This document shows, piece after piece, positions 1 through 12,600 of a stretch of 64,000 nucleotides of DNA (positions are counted from its first letter, which is position 1; the number at the start of each line of letters is the position of its first letter). The position numbers were made by a program, and so were the translations under genes. The notes under the pieces were generated by a model. It searched no databases, was not told where the DNA came from, and was given only the letters and a program-made list of their open reading frames with translations. Source of the DNA: Globodera rostochiensis (lineage: Eukaryota; Nematoda; Chromadorea; Rhabditida; Heteroderidae); NCBI GenBank assembly GCA_018350325.1, contig JAEVLN010000004.1, positions 806,001 to 870,000 on the forward strand. The letters are read 5' to 3'.

Positions 1-1543
1 CCAACACCACGTCCTTGCTGAAATGTAAGAAAAAATGTTGAAAAAAATAATGTTTAAAAACTTGCTCATCACCTCGTGCTCATGTCCAATCGCCTCAGCT
101 GTCGTTCCTTTACGTAAAATGCGAAATTGTCGTGCACACAATGGGGCGGCCGCTCTCGCTCCGTTTTGAACACCATCATGCCGTTGTCATGGCCTGCAGC
201 GAAGATGTTCAACGACGGATGCGACGCCAGTACCCAAAACCGGTCGTTTTCGTGCCGAAAATTCTGTGCCAAAAGTTTAAAAAACCAAATAAAACCCCTA
301 CCTGAAGACATGTGCGCTTCTGCATATCCCACACCCGGATTGACTTGTCTTCCGAGTTGGAAAGGATCAGCTCCGCCTTCGGGTGGAAGATCACGCAAGA
401 CACATTGTTGTAGTGCCCCCGGCACGAGTCAACTTCCCACGCCTTGCTCTCGTTGTACCGCCAGAGCTTTACTTGGCGATCATCGGCACCGGAAACCAAC
501 AACGGCATGGACGGGTGGAAGGATACCCAATTCACGCCTGAACATGAACGTTGAGCTGTACTCATTCAATTTTGACCCCTCGCCTGCCACAAGCCAAACT
601 CCGACCTCTGTCATGACCCTCCAGCACGTGCTTAACCACCACATCCGGCTGACCGAACAGTTCCGTCTGAGCAGAGCTCACCGAAGTTGCGCCCAGCCGA
701 CCGATGCCGCCGACAGCACCGCCGCCGCCGGCACCCCCGGGTGCGGTGTTCTTCTTGCGCAGTCCGCTGATGTCCCACACGCGAACAGTCTGGTCCAGGC
801 TGGCACTGGCCACCAGATCCTCGCAGGGATGGAACTGGGCACACATAACGTAGTGATTGTGCCCTGGTAATTTTTTAATTTTTGTTTTCAACCCAATGGC
901 ACGAAAACGTGTTAACAAAACCCGTGAGGATGGCAATTGAATTGCGTGATTGCCAATTCCAAATGCGCACAGTTTGGTCGTCGGAGGCGCTGATGATCCA
1001 CGGATGCTGCTTGTGAAAGAAGGTGGTGCGGATGTAGTCCAGGTGTCCAAGCAGTGTAAAAAGGCATTTGCGCTGTTTGTAGTTCCACACCTTAATTCGG
1101 ATTAAACTCCAGCCAACATCCGATGAAATCTGAAAACCTTGATTTTGTAGTCGTCACCGCCGGACACGAAAATGGGTTGCTGGGAATGGAAGTCGCAGCC
1201 TCGGACAGGTCCGTCGTGTTCGTCAAACTAAATTTCAACAACTAGTCATGTGAACCAAAACTCGCATCCGATCACATCTTTTTACTAAAAAATTTTTTTG
1301 TCTAAAATTTATTAAATTTCTTAAAAGAAACATGAACTTGTTGAGCAAAACCTTGTCAATTAGCACACACATCCGATAATCCCACAGTTGGATGACACCG
1401 CTGTGCAGGGAAGCCAACACCCATGGACGGGTTGAATGAAACGAAATTCCTGAGAAACCAATTTTTTTAAATCTCAAATTTTATCATTTGTAAAAACCTT
1501 TAACTCGGGCACTCTTCGACTCGAACTTTTTCAACAAGGCCAT
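1..1543 (-). CDS. copa-1: Coatomer subunit alpha (COPI), N-terminal WD40 region, 3' end off window
   Basis: Alpha subunit of the COPI coat, acting in Golgi-to-ER vesicle traffic. The start ATG (1543-1541) opens a short exon reading [15 protein letters not shown], then exons at about 1452-1352, 1227-1138, 1090-about 920, about 865-590 and 545-300 encode consecutive WD40 blades. Recognisable stretches are [62 protein letters not shown] and [12 protein letters not shown], which follow the order of metazoan alpha-COP. Introns are 45-130 bp with GT-AG ends and phases join cleanly. About the first 300 residues of a protein normally near 1,200 residues are present; the rest lies left of position 1. 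Single-copy housekeeping gene; identification is secure, exact exon ends were read by eye. Confidence 0.93.
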
Positions 1544-2230
1544 CCGAATTGGAATTCAAATCACACCTTTTGAAATAAGGCTTGAAAAGTAAAATCTTCA
1601 ATCTAAAAGCTTGTATTTCAGTTTAGCTCAAATAAGATTTAATGTAGACCAGATATATAATAATTCCCCAAAACCCAATCGGCGAGGCTCTTTTTTCTCA
1701 AAAAAAAATTCGTGTTGTGACTGTAATCCAATTTAACGAGAAACAACACAGCAATGACGTGGTAATGTGATGTTGAGTGTGTACATGGTTATAGCGAAAG
1801 AGAGTTTTCTCTAATATATTACAGAAAGTCTTTTCAGAACTATGTTAACTGTCCGTAAAAATAATTTAAATATTTTTATTTTTTAAAATAATTTATTTTA
1901 ATAAAATAATGTTTGAAATAGGTATCAGTGGCGCCTACCGCCACCGTCAACTCTCGATCAGAAACTTGGGCATTTTTGTTTAAATTTCAAATTCCAATTA
2001 ATTGTGATTTGTTTTGTTAAGAATTATTAAAAATTGAACCAGTTGTAAAAATGGCCAATTTAACGGAAAACGGCTAAACACACAACGGAATTCGGTCAAT
2101 CTGATACACACAACTTTGCTATTAAGAAGAAAAAAATCGATTTAGATTTAACAGAGTTCAAAACAAAATTTATCTTCTTTTTGCTGAAAATATAATGAAA
2201 TAACAAGAATAAAAGGAAACGCCTCGTTTT
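1544..2230. other. Intergenic region upstream of coatomer alpha
   Basis: Very AT-rich spacer between the coatomer alpha start and the SDA1 stop, both on the minus strand. It should contain the coatomer promoter. I see only A/T runs and a small AT palindrome near 1862-1912, and no gene. Confidence 0.6.
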
Positions 2231-5200
2231 CTACAATTTTTTGCCCTGTTGACGGAGCAAATACGTCCTCAACGTTTTTTGCCGGTCTCGGAAGGAACGC
2301 TGGCGATTCCGGCCCCGCACCTTTTGACGAATCATTTGGGCCGGCTTCCGCTTGGCCATCTCGCGGTTAGTACGACCCACGTGCGGTCCCTTTTGCGAGG
2401 AGGGGCACAGAATGAGCAAAATTTAAGGTAATTTCTGAAATTTTTCCACCTTTTTGGGCTTGCCATAGGCCTCTTTGCCCGGCCGTCCCTCTTTCACTTG
2501 CTCCATCCGTTCTTCTTTGGATTGGCGCCGTATTTTACGATGGAAATGCTCAATGTCTCCCAAACGTGGAAGGCCGTCGCCGATCCTTGTGGAAATTTGT
2601 ATTTTTTAAACAGAAATATGACAAGATAGCCGATTCAGTGATTTCGAACGAATCTCGATCAATGATATTTTTTTTTAGATTCTCGGTCGTTCTCAAATCC
2701 TTTCTCTACTGAATATTCCCTAAAGCAAGAATTTCCCATGAAAAAATTTGGGTGCCGATCACCGATTGACTTCTTCTCCTTCCAACACCTAGCAAATTTT
2801 TCCTGAATTTGCTCATCCAGCCGTGCCTCGTCATTGGTTAGCCGCTTTGCTCCGCCCCGCTCCAACCGCGCCTGACGCCTCAGCTGACGGATGCGGATCA
2901 GACGGAAGTCCGCGTCCCCGAGAATGCGACTGGAGCTGATCTGTTGGGCACGCGAGACACTCTCTAAGCGGTCGAGCAAGGCCTGCACAAAAATCAATCA
3001 TATTAAAGTCAAAAAAAAATTCAAATTTTGCTAAACACCTGTTTCTTTTTGGCACTCTTTTTTTGTTGCTTCTGAGCTCCTTTCATCGCTCTAGTCACCT
3101 TAGTTGCTCCACCATCTTCTTTTAGTTCAACAACCCTTCCAATTTGTCCTTCATCATCCTCCATTTCCCCTCCAATTTGTTCTTCATCATCCTCCATTTC
3201 CCCTCCAATTTGTTCTTCATCATCCTCCATTTCATCATCATCTTCCATTTCTTCATCATCACCATCCTCAGAAGAATCAGGTCCACATTCATCATCCCCA
3301 TCCTTGCCAAGTTCGCCCATATTCTTATCGACTTCCTCCTCATCCTCTGCAATTGTTTCTTCCTCAGCATCATCCTCCTCCTCATCATCATCATCGTCAC
3401 TGCTGTTCACCAGTTGTGCCATGCGTTCCGCTTCCTCAGCATCCTCCGGCAAAATTTCTGCGCCCGGCACATGGTCAAATGTCTGGAGTCAAAAATATTA
3501 ACTTTTCGCTTTAAATGGTCTAAATGGGAGGAAATAGATTAAATGCGTCCCAATTCCATTTTCTTGATTTTAATCATTTTAAGGACTTTAATTTGTCCAA
3601 ATCCTCCGCCGACGTTCCCTGCGGCAGTTTCGTCCGCGGTTGGCCTTCCGCGATCTTTGTGATGCAACAGTTTGGGATTGGTGGTGCGGAACAATGTGAT
3701 CAATGCACGGGCAGCCATCGACACATTTTTGTTGTTCATTTTCTTGTACTGCAAACAAATTTTGTATTTTTTTAATTAAAAATTTCTCTGAAAAAACATC
3801 CACCTCTGCCAAGTCTCGGACCATCTCTTCGCTGGCCGCCGCTGGACAATTGGCGTAAATTTCGCGAATTGTGTTCAGGCCAACAGTGATCGCCTCTGGC
3901 GTGTTACGGTCGGAGACAAAATTTTGTGCCACCACACGAACATAAAAATTTTTGACATAAACAACAAAAAAAAAGCTGCAAAAATGAGTTTTTTGGAACA
4001 TAATCGTCATTCACTTCAAAAATTCCTCCCCACCATCTCACACACACTACCAATTGTTCAACAACATCAGGGGGCACCAGCGAATGGCACGCTTGCGCCG
4101 CGTACAGCAAAATACGCGTCACCTCCTTTTGCTTGGGTTGCAAATAGCGATGCAAGTGCGAGTAAAAGCCAAGCGTTTGCAGCCGATGCACACCGATCAC
4201 GCGGGCGCACAGCGCAATTTGAAGCAGTCTGGTATAACAAAATATTTTTATGCAAAAAAAAAAACTCAGTTTACCAGTCAAGAAGCTAATCAAGTGTGCG
4301 GTTAAGAAAAATTTGGAATTCAAATTTGGGATTTAAAATTTTAAAAAAAATTGTGCCGTTAGCAGGGGTCGAACCTGCGACCTTGGGCTTATTAGACCCA
4401 CGCTCTAACCGACTGAGCTATAACGGCCACACGACATGACGTCCTAATTAAAGTTGAAGAGGCTGATTTAAAATAAACATTGTGAAAAACATAAATTTCG
4501 CTTCCCGTGTTTTTCTATACCTGATCGCGTATTTTTCGTTGCGTCGTCGGCCCTCCAACGTCGCGAAGAGGCGGTCCGCGAAACGTTGCGGGTCGTAGAT
4601 GACGCGGATTGCCTCCACGTTGCACTGCTTGTACTCCTTGGGCCGTTGCTCTTTTTTGCGTTGCGCTCCGATGACCTTCTTCGCCTGTTCCAAATGCTTC
4701 TTTCGTTTGCGCGTCTTTTTGGCATGCCGAAACTGTTGCAACACCTCCTTGAGCGTCCTGCGCGAAAAAAAACGATTGATGAAAGTACCAAATACTTAAA
4801 TTTTTTTAATAAAATTTTAAAAATCCCACCTGGCCTCCTGTTTGCTGCCCTCGGCCTCCTCTTCGTCGTCCGACGAACTTTGCCCATCCGTCCGTTCCTC
4901 GTCACGGGGTGAGCCGAGGAAGAAGCGCATGGTGCTCACCCAAAGTGTGGAAAAGAAAGTGTAGTAAAAAAAAACGTTCGATAAAACCCCAACTCGTTCA
5001 CCACCCCCGACTCGTTCACTTTTATCCAACTCGTTCACTTTTTTTAGGGGTTTAAAGCCATTTTTATAGAGGTGAACGAGTTGGATAAAAGTGAACGAGT
5101 CGGGGGTGATGAACGAGTTGGGGATGAGTTGGTCGGGAACGAGTCGGGGTCCGTCCGTTCAAAAAATGCCAAATTTTTGTTGACTCTAAGCATTAAATTT

Positions 5201-6632
5201 TCTGAGCCAAATTTTCGGTTTATTTTAAAAATATAATTTATTAATTTTATCCCCCCCCCACCTGAATGCGCTGCACACGATGAAACACGCATTCGGCCAA
5301 TGCATTTGCGGTCTTCGCATTGCGCCACCATTGACGTCGGTACGCCTCCACCAGTGCCAACTGGGCAACCCGTGCACAGACCTTCAAGAAAATGTCGCGC
5401 ATACATGTACTATATTTGTTTTTCAAGACCGCTCTTTCGTCGTTGAGCATGGTGAACAGCGTCTGTTGAAGCTTTTGCGCATTCAGTTGTTTGGCAAACG
5501 CTTTATGTTTTGGTCTCCGTTTGGGTCCAGCTTTCTTTGTGCTCTTTTTGGAGCAACGACGGATGAAAGCGATCAGAGCGCCAAGGACAAATTTTCTCGA
5601 ATTTCCAATACTTTTATTTTAATAAACCGTTAAAAACTTAAGAACTCAATAGTAGCTTTAAAACGATTAAAAATTAAATATTATAATCTAAAGAAAATTT
5701 CAAAAACTGACCTCAGTTGTTTGTCGGCACATCGGAGCAGTTCAAAAAACAGTGCGACTGCCTGGGAAACAAAGTAAAAAATGTTCTGTGCTGTGGCATT
5801 GAAAGAATACCTTTTACATTCATGCCCTGGACCCATGGAAATTGTTTTGAAACCCCAGTAATTAGGAGTCCTAATAATATGTGATTGTACAATTTGCAAA
5901 ACGTAATTATCAAAGTGCTGTTCTCTACCTAAAAAAATTCTTTATGCTATTATCATTAAATTTGGGTTTAACAAATGTAATTTATTTTAAGATTTCTTTT
6001 TGCCCGCCTTGTGCAGATCCACCGCACGTGCCACCGTCAAACGAACGACGCATTTGCAGAGCGCGCAGCGCAACTCCGACTCCAATTGGACGGCACGCGT
6101 GCAGCCAAGAGTGTTCATTACCAACATGCCGAGCAGTGTGGCCTTCGCTGAAAACAAACAGGATTTTAGAAATTTTGTCAAAAAAAATTTTTATGATAGT
6201 GGATTGGCTACGGTTCCCCTGAAACTTTTTTCTCAGGAATTAATGATTGAAGAATCTGGAAAATTTCTTAGAAATTATAAAAAAAAACTAAGCACCAGGA
6301 TAATGTAGAGCAGTTGAAGATAAAAAATTGCAGAGTTGGAGAACAGTATCCATGTTTGAACTAAACTTTAAAAATTTCTATCATCAGCAAAAAATGCCGA
6401 GGGTTTTTTGGGCATCTTTTTTTTTTACCCTAAAATTCCGTTCACCACACCTGTGCAGTACGGGCTGCAATTCAAGCAGTTTGAGCAGTCGTTGAAAATG
6501 CTCGAACTGCTCGCCAAACTCGTCAGCGTAACTTTCGGGATCGGCCGCCAGCTTCTCGCACAGCAAGGCCAAATTGCCCTCGCAGACTTTGAAACGACGG
6601 CATGAGCCGCTGGCCTCGTTCAGTGATACCAT
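2231..6632 (-). CDS. SDA1 homologue (SDAD1), 60S ribosome biogenesis/export factor
   Basis: Nuclear/nucleolar factor needed for 60S subunit maturation and export. Many exons collinear with SDAD1: the start (ATG at 6632) is followed by [20 protein letters not shown]; then [15 protein letters not shown] near 5750; [20 protein letters not shown] near 5400; [20 protein letters not shown] near 4590; [20 protein letters not shown] near 4110; [20 protein letters not shown] near 3700; and [17 protein letters not shown] near 3450. An Asp/Glu-rich tract (3120-3400, with three near-identical 33-bp units) follows. The C-terminus has the family's basic [19 protein letters not shown] ending before the stop at 2231. 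The start is chosen from alignment to the family N-terminus. Introns carry a tRNA gene and a foldback repeat. Confidence 0.9.
4355..4427 (-). tRNA. tRNA-Ile (anticodon AAT)
   Basis: 73-nt cloverleaf on the minus strand with acceptor GCCGTTA/TAACGGC, D-arm GCTCAGTCGGTTAGAGC, anticodon loop CTAATAA (AAT, Ile) and T-arm with GGTTCGACCCC. It lies within an SDA1 intron on the same strand as the host gene. A second copy at 16735-16807 is identical over all 73 nt. Confidence 0.95.
4985..5123. repeat. Foldback repeat with CAACTCGTTC units
   Basis: Perfect-looking inverted repeat inside an SDA1 intron. The left arm carries three CTCGTTCA-type units separated by C/T-rich spacers (CCACCCCCGA and TTTTATCCAA); the right arm at about 5072-5123 is its reverse complement. 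It is related to the arm sequence at 38770-38995. Confidence 0.75.
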
Positions 6633-6863
6633 TTGTCTACAGTAATTTTGTCACTTAAACTAGAAGTGTTTTCCAATTGTTGGACACAAAATTCGAAATT
6701 TTGTAGGAAGTTTAATCCAATGAAAGTAACATGCAAAAAAATGAATGCAATATTTAAAAACAAAAAGTGCAACAAAATTTATTAGAACGGATACAACCCT
6801 TTTGCGAGGTACAGATCTGAAATGCAAAAAATTCATTTTATCCAGAAAAATTGGGTTATGATC

Positions 6864-7177
6864 CAAGGGCGTAGCCAGGATTTTTTTTCAGGGGGGGCTG
6901 AGTCAAGAAAAAAAAAATCGATTTTTAGGGGCGCAATTTTGGGTTTTATTGCATTTTTCTTAAGCAATTTTTCGGGGGGGGGGGGGAGGCGGTGCCGATA
7001 GGCGCCGCCGGGAATTTGACGATTTTAAAAGCGATTTGTAAAGAAAATTGGTCAAATAAATGAACAATTTTGCAAAACAATAGGGTCACCCTATGGATTT
7101 TTTTTCACAAATTTCATTTCGGGGGGGGGGGGGGGGGGGCTGCAGCCCCCTCAGCCCCCCCCCTGGCTACGCCCTTG
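6864..7177. mobile_element. hAT-like MITE with 8-bp target duplication
   Basis: Starts CAAGGGCGTAGCCAGG and ends with its reverse complement CCTGGCTACGCCCTTG (16-bp terminal inverted repeats). It is flanked on both sides by the direct repeat TTATGATC. The interior has poly-G/poly-C runs and one copy of the motif GGCGGTGCCGATAGGCGCCGCC (6988-7009), with no coding capacity. The TIR start and 8-bp duplication point to the hAT superfamily. Confidence 0.85.
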
Positions 7178-7199
7178 TTATGATCAGAATGTGATCGAA

Positions 7200-8814
7200 T
7201 CAGTTCCTCGTTACAGCACCAGTCCCCCATCCATCGTTCGTCTTCATCAGCTGCTCCGACTCTTCCAACGATTTCCACCAACTTTGCCCCAGCCGACGAC
7301 GACGCGTGTGCTTTAGGTAAAGGCCCGGCGTGGTCACCGGGATGGTGAGGAACTGAAAAAGCAACATAAAACAAATAAAAACGATTAATGATCGTGGGTA
7401 TTTCAAAACCATGACCCAAATTTTTTTTGTTCAAAAATCTCATTCCGGCTATCCAACTCAAATTCTGATCCCGAATTTTCAAACACAAAGAATCATAATA
7501 GCAAAGTTTTTTTTTGTTAAATTCTCTTATCAAATTTAAAATTCAAAAGTGACAAACAATTAACTTTCTTTAAGTTTTTGAGAAAGCCTTTTCGTTTGAA
7601 TAAAAAAAACTTTGTAAAACAAAACCTTGTGTGACTTGTATTTTTCCTGGGTGAAGCGTAAATGTGTCCCAAGCGCGGGCGAATGTTGGAGCCAGAAGTA
7701 TTTGTATCTTAACAAAAAAAACGGTAATAGTGTAGTTGGTTTCCCCCCCCCCCGTTTTAAAAAAAATACATTCAAAGTTCGATAAAAGGTGTTTTTAGGG
7801 GTCTCGGGGGCGTAAAATCCGAATATGACATCCCTTTCGATTAATTCCGAATCCCGGACCTGAATTCGAACAATTTTTCAAAAATTCAAATTTTGCAAAA
7901 TCAATGTTAGCCTCAAAATCATTAAAAGCATGAATTCGATCATTATTGTTGTAATTTTGTGCTTTTTGAATGATTTGGAGGCCAGATTGATTTTTGGAAA
8001 TTTTGAAAAATTGTTCGAATTCGGGTCCTGGATTCGGAATTAATCGAAAGGGATGTCAGATTTGGATTCTACGCCCACGAAAACCCCTAGAAACTCCTTT
8101 TCCCGGCTTTGAAAAACTTTTTTAATTTTTTTAAAATGGGGGGGGGAGCATCTATACTATTACCAAAAAAATAAATTCAGTAAACCGTCCAACTTTTATT
8201 GCCCAAACAGTTTTTCACTGACTTAAGCTCGTCATGTCGCAGCATTTGCTGCTGTCTTCGCTCCTCCCATTTCTCCCAGTACTTCCAGCCATCGCATTCC
8301 GGGTCCAAATCTTCAAGTTCCTTAAATATAAAATTTCGCAAAATTTTGACATAAATTCTGATGAATTCGACCTTAGAGGGTTCGGTGTCCAGCTTAAACA
8401 GCCATTCCGGGTACTCCGAGTCTGGCTTAATTGCTGGACCGGGTCCTTCTACTGGAAAAATTTTTTGAAAGTTATAAGTATGACAACTGTTTTTTAAGTG
8501 GTTGGCTCCTCCAATCTCAATTTAAAGAACCAAAATGCGCACAATTGACTTCATAATTGATGCAAACGTATTTGCAGAGTTGCTCGGCATTTTCCACGTC
8601 CACAAAACTTTCCTCCTGTTCCTCTGGCAAATTGCTACTCTTTTTAGGGGGAGCAGCAAAGTTTCGACGTTGGACGACTGAATTTTTTTTTTTTGTATTT
8701 AAATTTTTTTTCAAAATTTTTTAAACCTGCTGATGCAGCAGTTTTGCTGACTGAACATTGTTGTTTAAAACAATTTGACAAGAAAATATGTGTAACTTCT
8801 CGCAAACTCAGCAT
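7200..8814 (-). CDS. mrpl-54: Mitochondrial ribosomal protein mL54
   Basis: Component of the mitochondrial large ribosomal subunit. Five exons on the minus strand. The start ATG at 8814 reads MLSLREVTHIFLSNC, a plausible mitochondrial targeting segment. Exon 2 contains VENAEQLCKYVCINYEVN; exon 3 contains PDSEYPEWLFKLD, which matches the family's PDAEYPEWLF core; exon 4 region has ELEDLDPECDGWKYWEKWEE. Two further in-phase exons (about 7620-7706 and 7200-7345, the latter ending GWGTGAVTRN then stop) join cleanly and give a C-terminal extension of roughly 75 residues, longer than the human protein, which ends soon after the basic RHNRLSK-type segment. Core identification is strong. The extension relies on splice-phase continuity. 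Confidence 0.85.
7723..8164. repeat. Inverted-repeat element inside mL54 intron
   Basis: Long arms (about 7723-7905 and 7975-8164) are reverse complements, beginning GGTAATAGTGTAG and ending CTACTATTACC-like. The arms contain the phrase GTAGAATCCGAATNTGACATCC and TTCGAATTCGGG, shared with elements at 32301, 41700, 43690 and elsewhere in this window. No coding content. Confidence 0.75.
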
Positions 8815-8985
8815 TTTACTACTTGTAGATGGAAATACAAAATTTTTTTAACAGCAATTAGTGTGAATATGATTCGTCTTGTTTCTCTCATCGGGACCGA
8901 GACTCAACTACTAGATATTGACAGCTGTCTGAAAATTTTTGAAATATATGAAACATTTCGCCAATGAATTATTTCCGGGCGGAAC

Positions 8986-9372
8986 AGGACGTTTCGGCGG
9001 CCCCGCCGTTTCGGCCCCAAGGACCTTTGAAGTGCAATAACTCTTCTTGGAACTATCCAAACGAAACAAATTTGGTATCAATCGAAAGCTTTTGTTGGGT
9101 AGATTTTGTATTCAAATCAACAAGGTGATAAAATCCTTTTCAAAAAAGTTACAATCGAAAATTACCAAAAAAACTTAGGTTTTCGCTCTTTTCAAACAAT
9201 AACTTTTTAAGCGTTTAAATGATCGTTTAGTTCCTTCTAGATAATAGCTTCTAAACATATAGAGCTTTCTATTGGTAGCCAATTTATTTAGTTTAGTTGG
9301 TTCCAAGAAGAGTTATGGCACTTCAAAAGTCCTTGGGGCCGAAACGGCGGGGCCGAAACGTCCCCCACTCTT
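8986..9372. repeat. Foldback element between mL54 and UNC-24
   Basis: Left arm (about 8986-9058: GACGTTTCGGCGGCCCCGCC followed by a Gly/Pro-codon-like GC-rich tract) is repeated inverted at 9293-9372. The interior is AT-rich. It occupies most of the shared upstream region of the two divergent genes (8815-9655). Confidence 0.75.
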
Positions 9373-9655
9373 TCCGGAAGTGGGTGAAAGACCACATTTT
9401 TTTTTGTGAGCGGGAGCCGGAAGCGGAGTTCGAAATTTACCGGGAGCGGACTTCCGCCTTTCTCCCGCGGGAGTCCGCTCCCGCCGGGCTCTACCAATTC
9501 CCATTATTTGGGCATTTTTTATCCCAATCCTCATTAGGACTTTTGTCTAACCCATTTCTCCGAATCCCATAGGGGACGTGTGATGTCTTTGTCCCAGATC
9601 CCTACGAACGATATTTTAATCATTTTTTTAAATTTTTGCATTAGATAAAGGCAAA

Positions 9656-12600
9656 ATGTTCTGGTGGTGTTGTGCTGATTTCTCCAACATGGCCGGAATT
9701 TTTGGGGTCAAAAAAGAAAGTGAAGATGAACGACGGCGAAGGGCAAAATGGCGTGATGAGCAGGTGTCCATTTTTTAATTTTAAATCGAAACCTTTGTTA
9801 GGCAGAACGCGATGCCCAATTTACCAGCATTTTCACTTATAACTCGGAACAGCATTATGGCAATTTGTACGGAGGTGCCAATTTTTTTTTTGAATTATTA
9901 AAAACTCCATCCAATTTTAGACGACTTTGGGCACGTTTCCATGCCAATTTTGTCTTGTGCCGAGCGAACGCTGTCGGATCGTCTCCTTGAGTGCACTTGC
10001 ACTGTGTTGAGCTCCGTTTTTCTGGTGCTCACTTTGCCCTTCTCTTTGCCGTTTAGTCTCAAGGTTTTTTTTGTTTGAAAAATTTAAAAATGGTACGTTT
10101 TGCCTCCGGCACGTTTTGCCTCCAGTACGTTCTGCTAATGTTACGTTCATGCTTTTTAATTGCTCAATTCTTCAATTTTATTCATAACTTTTCTACTGCT
10201 TTTGCATTCAATTTCCAATAACATAAAATTTTTTTTTTACAATTATGGACGTTGATAGCGGTCTGATTATTGACGAAGTAAGCAAGAGGAGAACAGCGAA
10301 AATGTGGACCCGGATGAGGGTGAAGAAGCTGCCGAACAAGTTCAATTCAAAAAAGGCACAACGACACACGGAGCATTAGCTATCGCCTACCCCCACCCCC
10401 CAAAAATAAAGCAGAATTCAAAAAGAAAAATTGATATTGGATGAGGGAATTGAAGTTGAAGACAATGAGGAAGATATTTTTGAGAATAAGTCCACCATTG
10501 ACAACTACAAAAAAAATTTTCCTCAATTGTCAATCCCGGTCCCGGTTCAACATGCTGATCCCGGTCCCGTGCAACCCTAACACTATTCCAACATCAGTAC
10601 ACTGGTCACAATTTACACATTTGTCATGTCGCAATAAACCTTTCCTTTTTTGTGTGGTGGCAAAATTATTGGCAAAACGTACCATTTTTGCTGGGGTGGC
10701 AAAACGTACTGGAGGCAAAATGATCGGAGGCAAAACGTACGGACACTGAGGGACCCTTTTGTTTTTGCTAAATTAATAATTTTTGATGCACCCCTAAAAA
10801 TCAAACATTTTTTTTTTGGTTTGCCCCCCCCCCCCGAAAATTTTTTCTGGATACGACCCTGTAAAAATCTCATAGATTTTTAAAGAATTTTAATTTTTAC
10901 TAAATTTTAAGTTCATCGGACCGTCAGAGCGTTTGGTGATAATGCGACTTGGTCGTACTAAAGGTAAACAGACTATATGGAAATTGACGTGCAGTAACCC
11001 TAAAAAAATTATATTTTTGTTAAGAAATTGACACGAATTAGGTCGGATTTTTGTTCAGTAAAGGAAATCTTTATAGTAGTAAATTAAAATTTCCTCGGTG
11101 ATTTTTTTGGGGTGGAGGTTTCTTTTTTGGAGTTTATAAACGGCTTTGTTTTGCCTCAAAGGTGTGCACGGACCGGGTGGTACTGTGCTTGTCCTGCCCT
11201 GGGTTGACAAAGCGACCTGTGTGGATTTACGGTTTGAATTTTTAAAAGAACATTTGGCGGCGTTGAATTTACCATGTTTTTTCTGCGCATAGCCATTTCC
11301 ATTTCAGATAAAACCAAAAAAGTCTTATTTTGTCCAGTTCCCGTTTATTCAGAGTGTCTACCTTGGAGTTGCCCGTCATCCAATCGCTAACCGCTGATCA
11401 AGGCATGATTGAGCTGGTTGCGACGGTGTTCAGCCAAGTCACTGACCCGCTGCTGGCTCATTGTGCCATTCAAAATGTGAAAGAGGTGCACGAAAATTGC
11501 TTTTTTTGGAGATTGCAAATTACCGCAAATATTGGGTAACCAAATTCAATGGATTTTTTTTGCATGGAAGAAAATGCTCTGAAATTTTTGTTTTCATTAG
11601 TGGTATTTCTTCAGACCCTCCACTCGTTGGCTTACGTGACACTGTGCCGTCAGTTGTGCAAGCGACTACTCTGTGATCTGACCCAAACAACCAGTCTCGA
11701 TAATATCTTGGCGAAGTGCCAGGTCCTCCGTGGGGTTTATCCATGAAAATATTTTTATGGAAAAATAGGAGGAACTGAACATGTTTGTGCGCCCGCGGGG
11801 CGTAGCTGTGGAGCGCTTGGCAGTCACACGGCTGAACGTGCTGAAACCGGCGGACACTGGCGGGTCGGCCATGTCCGTGCTGCACACGTTGGCGCGCTCT
11901 CAGCTCGGCCAGCAGCTGTTCGGGCAACTGAGCAGAAACTTTTTGGTGGGGGTGAAGATTTTTTTCTGTTTCAACAGGGGCGTAGCCAGGATTTTTTTTT
12001 CGGGGGGGGGGGGATCCAAAAAGTCGATTCTTAAGGGTGTATTTTTGGTCCAAAAATTACTGAAAAACAAAAGAGTCCCCCCTTTGGTTATTTTTCTCTC
12101 AAAAAAATTTTCGGGGTGGGCGGGCCCCCCCCCCCCCCCCTGGCTACGCCCCTGGTTTTCAACAACAACAAAAAATGCCGTGTCAGTTTCAGCAACAGCA
12201 GCAGTGCCCTTTGGATACAACAGCCGCCGCTTCCGGCGCCATTCCGGAAGTGATCATCGATAACAAGAAGGATGGCCATGGCCAGCAGAGGGTGGTAATT
12301 TTTTTGAAAACGTGCCAATTTTAAACAAAATTTTATGCCATAAATGGTTAAGACACCCACTGCTTTGTCGCCTATTTGTGAAGAATCCGTTGACTCCTCT
12401 GCTTTCATACCGCACGCGTTGGATTCCGATTTGATGGCACTTTTGAAGCGCATTCGTCCAGCACTTGGTCCGCCGCTTGTGCAGCGTGTTCAGCGCCTGT
12501 TCCGCGTTCGTTGTGCCGGCGATGGCAGCGCGTCAGCGTCTTCAATAACAGCAAGCAGTAGCTGCAGCACAACAACCATTGCTGCTGCACTACCACCCGA

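Noticed and set aside
127..870. 247-codon plus-strand open frame over coatomer alpha
   Set aside because: It is the antisense of WD40 exons and has no recognisable domain; the minus strand matches alpha-COP exon by exon.
3104..3542. Plus-strand His/Leu/Pro-rich open frames
   Set aside because: They are the complement of the acidic GAT/GAA repeat tract of SDA1.
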